A stretch of 5,178 nt of DNA from Pseudomonadota bacterium (GCA_017613855.1 JAGACY010000288.1:1-5178); one strand, 5' to 3'. Numbered from the stretch's first letter, positions 1 to 4,243 are shown. Notes: generated by a model from the sequence alone, not told the origin. Program-made: numbers and translations.

Positions 1-59
1 AAAACGCTTATAAGTATATATGAGCGTTTCAATCCACCTGCTGCAAACTCCGTACTTTG

Positions 60-93
60 AACCGCCGTGTACCGGCCGGTACGCACGGTGGTG
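60..93 (+). ncRNA. Group II intron domain V (catalytic hairpin)
   Basis: A 34-nt hairpin holds the catalytic metal-binding site of the ribozyme. The lower stem pairs 61-68 with 85-92. It includes a C-G-C triad at 63-65 whose middle G pairs with T89 as the conserved G-U wobble. A two-base bulge follows at 83-84. The upper stem pairs 69-73 with 78-82. The terminal loop is GGCC rather than the usual GNRA tetraloop, which is odd and may weaken docking to domain I. A CGC triad instead of AGC is typical of class C and some other bacterial intron classes. Confidence 0.82.
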
Positions 94-94
94 T

Positions 95-136
95 GGGAGG
101 ACGGCTGGCCAACTAATGGCTAGCCTCCTACCCGAT
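95..136 (+). ncRNA. Group II intron domain VI with branch-point A130
   Basis: The stem pairs 95-97 with 131-133, 98-101 with 126-129 and 103-111 with 117-125, around an ACTAA loop at 112-116; C102 is bulged. A130 is left unpaired on the 3' side, seven bases from the intron end counting itself, which is where the branch-point adenosine sits in this family. The domain looks intact, so the 3' half of the splicing machinery appears functional. Confidence 0.8.
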
Positions 137-188
137 GGGCTGCTCGCCAAAAGCCCGATGGGCTATTTATAAGAATCGGATTTCCAAT
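137..188 (+). repeat. Composite REP-like repeat, right half (copy 1, intron 3' exon)
   Basis: Bases 139-188 match 1121-1170 at 48 of 50 positions, by direct comparison. The unit begins GCTgCTCGCC, continues with the hairpin AAGCCC-GAT-GGGCT at 151-163 and ends GGATTTCCAAT. The left half of the unit (the REP palindrome) is not adjacent because the group II intron joins at 136/137. The hairpin is followed by a broken T run, so termination here would be weak. With copy 2 it brackets the toxin-antitoxin operon. Confidence 0.85.
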
Positions 189-222
189 GCTGCGGCTGAA
201 TCTTCATTGTGATGCATAGCAA

Positions 223-504
223 TCAAGAGCGCGAATCATCGATTGGCACCAACTCCATGCGCAGATGCAAAGCATCCAAAACATCAAAAAAAGTGTCCAA
301 TTGCGCTGACGTAACCGCTCGCTCCATGCGTGAAATGACTGGTTGTTTTACTCCCGAAATACGTTCAACATCTTTTTGGGAAAGCTTTAATTCTGCCCGG
401 CGTGCCAATAGCTTGCGCATGACTTCGTTACGGCGTTCAATCCTTGCCAGTTCGTCGGCATCGCATACCTTTTCGCGTATCTCGCTCCATGTTACTGCTT
501 TCAT
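223..504 (-). CDS. HigA-like XRE-family antitoxin
   Basis: A 93-residue DNA-binding antitoxin of a type II toxin-antitoxin pair, expected to neutralise the upstream toxin and repress the operon. A helix-turn-helix of XRE/Cro type spans about residues 33-63, with LSQKDVERISGV (41-52) and the recognition segment KQPVISRMER (53-62), including the family's Q-x-x-[IV]-S-R-x-E pattern. The N-terminal 30 residues are charged and helical; the C terminus is short. The start ATG (504-502) lies two bases after the toxin stop codon. Its ribosome-binding site GGAGG (512-516) lies inside the last toxin codons, so the two are translationally coupled. Antitoxin second in the operon is the HigBA order. Confident in family, less so in the exact subfamily. 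Confidence 0.9.
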   Translation of the reverse strand: MKAVTWSEIREKVCDADELARIERRNEVMRKLLARRAELKLSQKDVERISGVKQPVISRMERAVTSAQLDTFFDVLDALHLRMELVPIDDSRS

Positions 505-506
505 AT

Positions 507-956
507 CTAGTCCTCCGTTAGTTCTTCAGGATCGACAGTTTGTGCGCTCGCGAGCGACTGCTCGCGCGGATCGACTTTGGTTTCGTCTGGATTATCAGGA
601 TTGTCAGCTAAATATTGCTTGAATTCACGCATTGCCCTGGCAATTTCGAGATCAAGATTTGCGCCTTTTTGAAAATGATGAAGCACAACAAAGTGATCCG
701 CATGTCGAACGACAAAAAGAATGCGATCCTTGAGCGGTCGCAATTCCCACAGATCTTTCATGCCCTTGCCCAATATTGGCCTGAGCGTCGGCATGCCAAC
801 TGCAAGTCCAAACTGCATCAAATAGTCCAGTTGTTGCGCGATCTTTTCATGCTTCACACGGCTTTGCTTGTCTCGCTTTTTTGCCAATTCGGCTAAATAT
901 TCCAAAACGGAATTTTTGCCACGTGCGTCCAAGTAAAAGTCGATCCTGTTTTGCAT
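507..956 (-). CDS. HigB-like/RelE-superfamily toxin (phage Gp49-like)
   Basis: A 149-residue toxin of the RelE/HigB superfamily, whose members usually cut mRNA on the ribosome. Family signatures are the opening IDFYLDARGKNSVLEYLAEL (residues 5-24), the central segment LRPILGKGMKDLWELRP and the strand pair ILFVVRHADHFVVLHHFQKGA followed by EIARAMREF. After about residue 112 there is an acidic, Asp/Pro-rich tail of about 37 residues, longer than the usual ~110-residue family length. I chose the ATG at 956-954: AGAGG (962-966) stands five bases upstream, whereas the adjoining ATG at 959 is too close and the in-frame TTG at 974 lies upstream of the ribosome-binding site. It is first in an operon with the antitoxin. 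Ribosome-dependent cleavage is inferred from the family, not seen. Confidence 0.86.
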   Translation of the reverse strand: MQNRIDFYLDARGKNSVLEYLAELAKKRDKQSRVKHEKIAQQLDYLMQFGLAVGMPTLRPILGKGMKDLWELRPLKDRILFVVRHADHFVVLHHFQKGANLDLEIARAMREFKQYLADNPDNPDETKVDPREQSLASAQTVDPEELTED

Positions 957-993
957 CATTACCTCTATATCCAAGCACTACCCGACATGGATA

Positions 994-1032
994 ATGCATA
1001 AAAGTTATAGCGGATAACTTTTATGCATACAA
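994..1032 (-). promoter_or_regulatory. Toxin-antitoxin promoter within a 15-bp palindromic operator
   Basis: Bases 994-1008 (ATGCATAAAAGTTAT) and 1014-1028 are perfect inverted repeats separated by five bases. On the minus strand a -35 box TTGTAT (1032-1027) and a -10 box TATAAC (1009-1004) are 17 bp apart. The -10 and most of the spacer lie inside the palindrome. A protein bound here would block the promoter, which fits the autorepression known for HigA-type antitoxins. The transcription start would be near 997, leaving a leader of about 40 bases before the toxin start. Confidence 0.82.
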
Positions 1033-1056
1033 TGGTAAAAATAATTCAAAGTTCAA

Positions 1057-1170
1057 GAAGCCCGATGGGCTTTTAAATGATACGCCTTTACCCCCGGTAA
1101 GCGCTTCGCGCTAACCGGCGGCTACTCGCCAAAAGCCCGATGGGCTTTTTATAAGAATCGGATTTCCAAT
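1057..1170 (+). repeat. Composite REP-like repeat, full copy 2
   Basis: The only uninterrupted copy in the window. In order it holds a hairpin AAGCCC-GAT-GGGCTT at 1058-1072; a linker AATGATACG..TTTACCCCC (also at 2783-2801); a REP palindrome CCGGT-A-AGCGC-TTC-GCGCT-A-ACCGG at 1094-1118; GGCTACTCGCC; a second hairpin AAAAGCCC-GAT-GGGCTTTT at 1131-1149; and a tail ending GGATTTCCAAT at 1170. Its REP palindrome aligns exactly with the one disrupted by the IS110 element, but the position matching the IS core reads TT instead of CT on the minus strand. Confidence 0.85.
1131..1150 (+). terminator. Bidirectional terminator-like hairpin
   Basis: A stem AAAAGCCC/GGGCTTTT with a GAT loop is followed by further T residues, so it has a T run on the plus strand and, by symmetry, on the minus strand. 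The same hairpin occurs at 1058-1072 and 151-163. It separates the toxin-antitoxin promoter region from the ATPase leader. Confidence 0.6.
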
Positions 1171-1188
1171 AATAATCATAATATCCTT

Positions 1189-1218
1189 CGCCTATGCGCT
1201 CTGTGCATACGGCACGCC
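1189..1218 (+). repeat. Short palindromic repeat B, copy 1
   Basis: The unit reads CGCC-TATGCGC-TCT-GTGCATA-CGGCACGCC. It is the same element as 2687-2715 and, inverted, 4323-4347. The hairpin is TATGCGC/GTGCATA with one G-T pair. It lies in the leader upstream of the ATPase gene, in the same orientation as copy 2 downstream of it. Confidence 0.75.
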
Positions 1219-1254
1219 AGGCGATAAAGAACGCCTTTACTGGAATGTTATATC

Positions 1255-1323
1255 CCAAAAATACAAAGTAAAATACCTCAAAAACACAAAACAAAACACC
1301 CCAAAAACACAAAATGGTCATTG
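1255..1323 (+). repeat. Three A-rich 23-bp tandem repeats before the ATPase promoter
   Basis: Units at 1255-1277, 1278-1300 and 1301-1323 share CCAAAAACACAAAA at their start; the first two align along their full length with about four differences, and the third diverges after 14-15 bases where it runs into the -35 box. Phased A-tracts ending right at a -35 suggest an UP-like or bent-DNA activator, or an operator array. The 79-residue open frame on the minus strand here is only a by-product of the repeats. Confidence 0.75.
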
Positions 1324-1347
1324 ACATCTTGTGGTAAATACCATTAT
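1321..1347 (+). promoter_or_regulatory. Candidate promoter of the ATPase gene
   Basis: A perfect -35 box TTGACA (1321-1326) is followed after 15 bp by CATTAT (1342-1347), four of six matches to the -10 consensus. The spacing is short, so it may be weak or helped by the A-rich repeats immediately upstream. A transcript would start near 1354 and leave about 30 bases before the chosen start codon. Confidence 0.5.
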
Positions 1348-1382
1348 GAGTGTGCTGGTCTATGGGAGTGGAGGTGGCTGAG

Positions 1383-2672
1383 ATGGACTATTTGCCGAGA
1401 ATTGTCGATGAGGAGTTGGCACTGCGTCTGGAGGCATTTGGCGCAACTCTCATTGTTGGTCCCAAGTGGTGCGGTAAAACCACGACTGCCGAGCAAAAGG
1501 CGAAAAGCATTCTGCGTATGCAGGATCCCGATCTCAGGGAGGGATATTTAGCTGCGGCAAACACAAAACCGTCCCTGCTGCTCAAAGGGGATAATCCACG
1601 GCTCATTGATGAGTGGCAAGATGCACCAGTCTTATGGGATGCGGTCCGAACTGCGGTTGACCAAAGAAAAGAAGCGGGACTCTTTATTCTGACGGGTTCC
1701 ACATCGGTAGATCACAGCAAAATACTGCATTCGGGTACTGGGCGGATTTCCCGCATGAAAATGTACCCGATGAGCCTGTACGAATCCAGGGAATCCAACG
1801 GCAAAATATCGCTCAGCGCCCTCTTCAATGATGTCCATTTGGATATCGATGGCATAATGTCTGATTTATCCATTGAATCGTTAATATTTTCTGTATGCCG
1901 CGGTGGATGGCCAGCTTCACTGACAAAAAAAACGGATACCGCAAAACTGTTCATTGCAAAAGATTATCTCAATAATATTTGTGAAACGGATATTTCAACT
2001 GTAGATGGTGTGCAAAGAAATCCTGGCTGGACAAACAAAATTCTCCGCTCTTATGCTCGGAACATCTCAACATTAGCGAAGAAAAACAATATTCTTAAAG
2101 ATGTATCCACAAATGGCGATACGATGACTTCTGTCACCCTGGATGCTTACTTAAATGCATTGGAAAGGTTATTTGTCATTGAAGATATAGACGCATGGTG
2201 TCCCGCAATTCGCTCTGCAACCACGATTCGTTCAGGAAAAAAGCGAGAATTCGTCGATCCATCCATTGCTGTGGCAGCGCTTGGCTTAAAGCCAGAATTT
2301 CTGCAGACAGACCTAAAAACGTTTGGATTTCTTTTTGAATGCCTGTGTATCCGCGATCTCAAAATCTATTCCCAGGCTTTAGGCGGCAGTCTTTCTTATT
2401 ATCATGACCGCTACGATCTGGAAGCTGATGCAGTTCTACATTTAGATGACGGTCGCTATGCCTTAATCGAATTCAAATTGGGCAGCTGCGAAATAGAGGA
2501 AGGCGCAAAGCATCTTCTGAAAATTCAGGATCTTGTCAGGAAATATAACGAAAAGGAGAACCAAATCACGCTGCGGGAGCCGGATTTGCTCATGGTTATC
2601 ACCGGCGGAGAAATGGCCTATACGCGTAAAGATGGCGTTAAAATTGTACCAATCGGGACATTGAAAAATTAG
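1383..2672 (+). CDS. AAA (AAA_14-type) ATPase with DUF4143 C-terminal domain
   Basis: A 429-residue protein of the large, poorly characterised AAA_14/DUF4143 family of prokaryotic ATPases. The N-terminal ATPase domain shows Walker A GPKWCGKTT (26-34), Walker B RLIDEWQ (73-79), a sensor-like FILTGST (101-107) and the family segment GTGRISRMKMYPMSLYES (118-135). A helical middle region (about 185-290) leads to a C-terminal domain with E319, D349 and ExK (E363, K365), spaced like a PD-(D/E)xK nuclease core. The start ATG at 1383 has GGAGGT (1370-1375) seven bases upstream; an in-frame GTG at 1350 and ATG at 1362 are poorer choices. It stands alone between repeats, with an AT-rich composition unlike the helicase gene. 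Cellular role is unknown; nuclease activity is inference. Confidence 0.93.
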   Translation: MDYLPRIVDEELALRLEAFGATLIVGPKWCGKTTTAEQKAKSILRMQDPDLREGYLAAANTKPSLLLKGDNPRLIDEWQDAPVLWDAVRTAVDQRKEAGLFILTGSTSVDHSKILHSGTGRISRMKMYPMSLYESRESNGKISLSALFNDVHLDIDGIMSDLSIESLIFSVCRGGWPASLTKKTDTAKLFIAKDYLNNICETDISTVDGVQRNPGWTNKILRSYARNISTLAKKNNILKDVSTNGDTMTSVTLDAYLNALERLFVIEDIDAWCPAIRSATTIRSGKKREFVDPSIAVAALGLKPEFLQTDLKTFGFLFECLCIRDLKIYSQALGGSLSYYHDRYDLEADAVLHLDDGRYALIEFKLGSCEIEEGAKHLLKIQDLVRKYNEKENQITLREPDLLMVITGGEMAYTRKDGVKIVPIGTLKN

Positions 2673-2686
2673 TTTTTTATGTCCCT

Positions 2687-2715
2687 CGCCTATGCGCGCT
2701 GCGCATACGCACGCC
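2687..2715 (+). repeat. Short palindromic repeat B, copy 2
   Basis: The unit reads CGCC-TATGCGC-GCT-GCGCATA-CGCACGCC, a perfect 7-bp stem with a three-base loop, 14 bases after the ATPase stop codon and its T-rich run. It may serve as the transcript's 3' stabilising hairpin. Confidence 0.78.
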
Positions 2716-2757
2716 GGCAATGCCTGAGCAAGGTACAAATGCGATACACATCATCGG

Positions 2758-2778
2758 GAACCCCTACGGGGTTCATTT
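2758..2778 (+). terminator. Terminator-like hairpin before the disrupted REP
   Basis: A stem GAACCCC/GGGGTTC with a TAC loop is followed by ATTT. It holds the same place in the composite repeat as the hairpin at 1058-1072, because both are followed by AATGATACG and TTACCCCCGGTA. It may end transcription from the ATPase gene, though the T run is short. Confidence 0.5.
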
Positions 2779-2804
2779 GAGAATGATACGTCATTACCCC
2801 CGGT
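2779..2804 (+). repeat. Composite REP-like repeat copy 3, left half (IS110 target)
   Basis: This holds the linker AATGATACGTCATTA and the 5' arm CCCCCGGT of a REP palindrome. The 3' arm ACCGGGGG is at 4204-4211, on the far side of the IS110 element. Joined through one AG they give CCCCCGGT-A-GGCGC-TAC-GCGCC-A-ACCGGGGG, a 13-bp stem with one A-A mismatch, exactly the design of copy 2. Confidence 0.88.
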
Positions 2805-2819
2805 AGATACCGTGGTTTA

Positions 2820-2825
2820 TGTCAA
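2820..2825 (-). promoter_or_regulatory. -35 half of a circle-junction promoter (right end of the IS)
   Basis: On the transposase strand this reads TTGACA, a perfect -35 box pointing outwards at the end of the element. In the integrated copy it faces flanking DNA with no good -10. When the ends join in the excised circle it comes to lie exactly 17 bp before TATGGT (4186-4181), making a promoter for the bridge RNA and transposase. This is a known strategy of IS110 elements. Confidence 0.75.
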
Positions 2826-2845
2826 GAGTGTTGAGCAATTATTTT

Positions 2846-3937
2846 TCATGGTACTAGCGCGGCTACGCCTTGCTGCCCTGCTCTCAGATGCAACAAGTCC
2901 CCCCTCTTCGAGGGACGCTGCGCTGGACTTGTTGTATCTGCTTCGCAGGGTTTATTATTATCATACCTAAAATCAACTTTGTCACGCCATATTGCGAATG
3001 CGACAACGACTAATTTATGCATAAGTGCCCCTAATGCTAGCGCTTTGGATTTGCCTGATTGAATTAATCTCTCATAATATGCTTTAAGTGAACTTTGTTT
3101 CTTTGTTGTCAAAATGGCCGTTGCAGCCATTCTTAAGTTGGCTCTGATATAATCAGGTCCTCTTTTGGTCATTCTTGGCTTTCCTTCAATTGAAGACCCT
3201 GATTGACGTTCTTTAGGTATCAAACCACAGAATGAGGCAGCTTGTGAGCCATTTTTGAAATCCCTATTACTAAACAAGACAATCAGCAATGATGTGACAA
3301 CTGGCCCTATGCCTGGAATCGATTGTAATCTGATACTGATTGGCTTTAAGGCTTCATCTTTGGTGATGAGCGTTTTAATCTCCACATTAATTGCAGTTTC
3401 CTGCTGCTTTAACAGTTCAATCTGCTGCTGCAGAAAACCACCAACAAAACATATTTCTTCTCTGGGCAATGAATCCAAACGATTTTCCTCTCTCACACGA
3501 TCTCGTATAATACGGCTTCGCATCCGAATAAGCGCATCCAGTCGTCGAACAGTCCCCGATGGGGGGCACCAGATATGTAATTTTCTCGTTAGTCCAAATT
3601 GTGCCAAAGCGAAACAATCCAGTCGATCTGTCTTACTATCACGGCCAAGACTTTTAGCATAATGGTGCACATCTTTAGGATTTGCCAAACATACATTGGC
3701 TTTTTGTGCATGAAGCCAATAAATTAACTCGATATGATAAGTGTTGGTCGGTTCCAAAACAACAGTAAGGGATTCAATGGACAAGCCTTTTTTTGATAGT
3801 CTGGCTGCCATTTTATCAAATCCGTTTAAAGTGTTCTCTGTTTGAAACAGGCTTGAACGCTTTGGTTTCTCCTCAACTTCAAAGGATAAATAGCAATCAA
3901 GCTTAACTCTTGATACGTCAATGCCTAACACGAACAT
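2846..3937 (-). CDS. IS110-family DEDD transposase (bridge-RNA-guided recombinase)
   Basis: A 363-residue recombinase that in this family cuts and joins donor and target DNA under guidance of a bridge RNA. The N-terminal RuvC-like DEDD domain has D7 (GIDVSRVKLD), E62 (VVLEPTNTYH), and D104/D107 (KTDRLD); E62 to D104 and D104 to D107 spacings agree with my recollection of IS621. The middle (about 135-195) is coiled-coil-like. The C-terminal Transposase_20 domain begins at LQSIPGIGP (204-212) and contains SFCGLIPKERQSGSS, where S246 is the likely catalytic serine. The start ATG (3937-3935) has GGGAG six bases upstream; the longer frame from 4015 lies in the bridge RNA. About 40 C-terminal residues after WRDKVDFRYD look unlike the family and are encoded over a long hairpin. 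No frameshift or lost catalytic residue seen. Confidence 0.96.
   Translation of the reverse strand: MFVLGIDVSRVKLDCYLSFEVEEKPKRSSLFQTENTLNGFDKMAARLSKKGLSIESLTVVLEPTNTYHIELIYWLHAQKANVCLANPKDVHHYAKSLGRDSKTDRLDCFALAQFGLTRKLHIWCPPSGTVRRLDALIRMRSRIIRDRVREENRLDSLPREEICFVGGFLQQQIELLKQQETAINVEIKTLITKDEALKPISIRLQSIPGIGPVVTSLLIVLFSNRDFKNGSQAASFCGLIPKERQSGSSIEGKPRMTKRGPDYIRANLRMAATAILTTKKQSSLKAYYERLIQSGKSKALALGALMHKLVVVAFAIWRDKVDFRYDNNKPCEADTTSPAQRPSKRGDLLHLRAGQQGVAALVP
2876..2950. repeat. Long imperfect inverted repeat in the transposase 3' end
   Basis: The arms CAGATGCAACAAGTCC (2885-2900) and 2925-2940 match at 15 of 16 positions with one G-T pair. An outer pair CCCTGC/GCAGGG (2876-2881, 2945-2950) extends it. 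An inner hairpin CCCTC-TTC-GAGGG (2902-2914) sits in the loop. It falls within the last 40 codons, whose protein sequence is unlike the rest of the family, so it may be a captured repeat or a structural 3' element. Confidence 0.75.
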
Positions 3938-3943
3938 AAGTTT

Positions 3944-3999
3944 CTCCCTGAATATGAAATATTCTTGCCTCTGCTCACACTTTCCTTGTAAATTCAGGG
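3944..3999 (-). promoter_or_regulatory. Hairpin that can sequester the transposase ribosome-binding site
   Basis: On the transposase strand CCCTGAAT (3999-3992) is perfectly complementary to ATTCAGGG (3953-3946), and the GGG of the second arm is part of the Shine-Dalgarno GGGAG (3948-3944). Folding would hide the ribosome-binding site. The CCCT of the first arm is also the closing arm of the donor-loop hairpin of the bridge RNA, so the two folds exclude each other. Confidence 0.55.
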
Positions 4000-4170
4000 T
4001 CAACGCTGTTTGCATCAGCGTGCCCTATGATACCGTTCAGCGTCTGATGGGCAAAAGTGAGGGATGAGCGCGCGATCTACCGGATGAGGTCATTGTAAAC
4101 GACAAGCCTCTAGTCGCTACGCGCGCTGCTTATCCCTCCTTTCGTGTTAGCTAGACACGAAAGACATTGT
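3970..4170 (-). ncRNA. IS110 bridge RNA
   Basis: A guide RNA that holds donor and target DNA together for the transposase. Ends are approximate. In transcript order: a 5' stem-loop CTTTCGTGT/ACACGAAAG (4163-4155, 4147-4139); a target-binding loop closed by GAGGGAT/ATCCCTC (4138-4132, 4065-4059) and AGCGCGCG/CGCGCGCT (4127-4120, 4074-4067), with an inner hairpin GTCGTT-TAC-AATGAC (4103-4089); and a donor-binding loop closed by ACTTT/AAAGT (4058-4054, 3983-3979), with an inner hairpin at 4026-3996. Guides: left target TAGCGACTA (4119-4111); right target CCGGTAG (4083-4077); left donor ACGGTATC (4036-4029); right donor TACAAG (3990-3985). All four match the element's flanks or ends in this window. 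It lies upstream of the transposase and may share its transcript. Confidence 0.87.
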
Positions 4171-4180
4171 CAACATGCAA

Positions 4181-4186
4181 ACCATA
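4181..4186 (-). promoter_or_regulatory. -10 half of the circle-junction promoter (left end of the IS)
   Basis: TATGGT on the transposase strand, four of six matches to the -10 consensus. After circularisation it is 17 bp from the TTGACA of the other end. Transcription would start around 4174-4170, just ahead of the bridge RNA 5' stem-loop. Confidence 0.65.
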
Positions 4187-4190
4187 CAAG

Positions 4191-4243
4191 GCGCTACGCG
4201 CCAACCGGGGGCTACTCGCCTTGAAGCCCTACGGGCTTCTTTT
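4191..4243 (+). repeat. Composite REP-like repeat copy 3, right half, with terminator hairpin
   Basis: It continues the repeat broken at 2804: the inner stem GGCGC-TAC-GCGCC (its first G is the core base at 4190), the REP arm ACCGGGGG (4204-4211), then GCTACTCGCC (4211-4220). A hairpin GAAGCCC-TAC-GGGCTTC (4223-4239) followed by TTTT has intrinsic-terminator form on the plus strand. The left and right halves together show the gross layout of copy 2. Confidence 0.85.

Larger units (their letters stand above)
1..136 (+). mobile_element. Group II intron, 3' end (partial, extends left of the window)
   Basis: This is the 3' terminal part of a self-splicing, retrotransposing group II intron. Domain V is at about 60-93 and domain VI at 95-133. 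The intron is inferred to end at 136 with the usual AY-type ending (CCCGAT). The next base begins sequence that matches the composite repeat at 1121-1170, which independently places the exon junction. An 11-bp hairpin at 2-12/19-29 lies upstream of domain V and could be the base of domain IV. The intron-encoded reverse transcriptase, if there is one, lies left of the window. One frame is open from 1 to a stop at 58-60, but I do not recognise those residues as a reverse transcriptase C terminus. Class cannot be fixed from the tail alone. Confidence 0.82.
2805..4190 (-). mobile_element. Complete IS110-family insertion sequence (IS110 group, IS621-like)
   Basis: The element has one DEDD transposase gene, a short end at 2807-2845 and a non-coding end of about 250 bases upstream of the gene carrying a bridge RNA. 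The boundaries come from restoring the REP hairpin: AG at 2805-2806 and AG at 4189-4190 are the duplicated core (CT on the transposase strand). One copy of the element is about 1384 bp, normal for the family. There is no long terminal inverted repeat and no longer target duplication, as expected for IS110. On the transposase strand the joined ends read ACGGTAT-CT-TGTAT, which from memory closely resembles the donor junction of IS621. A long 5' non-coding end marks the IS110 group rather than IS1111. It looks intact. Confidence 0.9.

Noticed and set aside
1..60. C terminus of an intron-encoded reverse transcriptase
   Set aside because: One frame is open from 1 to 57, but it is too short to recognise, and the same bases form an 11-bp hairpin.
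209..896. Plus-strand frames of 137 and 93 residues opposite the toxin-antitoxin genes
   Set aside because: They run antisense to two clear genes and resemble no family.
957..974. Longer toxin starting at the TTG at 974
   Set aside because: The ribosome-binding site AGAGG lies downstream of that TTG and is well placed for the ATG at 956.
1255..1323. CRISPR-like array
   Set aside because: The 23-bp units are directly adjacent with no spacers, are A-rich and imperfect, and no cas gene is present.
1088..1327. Hydrophobic 79-residue minus-strand frame
   Set aside because: Its Phe/Val-rich sequence comes from reading the A-rich tandem repeats on the opposite strand, and it crosses two repeats and a promoter.
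1350..1382. Longer ATPase starting at GTG 1350 or ATG 1362
   Set aside because: GGAGGT at 1370-1375 is seven bases before the ATG at 1383, and the extra residues are unlike the family's N terminus.
3938..4015. Transposase starting at the ATG at 4015
   Set aside because: That ATG lies in the donor-binding loop of the bridge RNA with no ribosome-binding site; MFVLGIDVS at 3937 is the normal family start.
2807..4188. Terminal inverted repeats of the IS element
   Set aside because: Only a loose TGGTTT..ATGT similarity exists between the two ends; IS110-group elements do not have true terminal inverted repeats.
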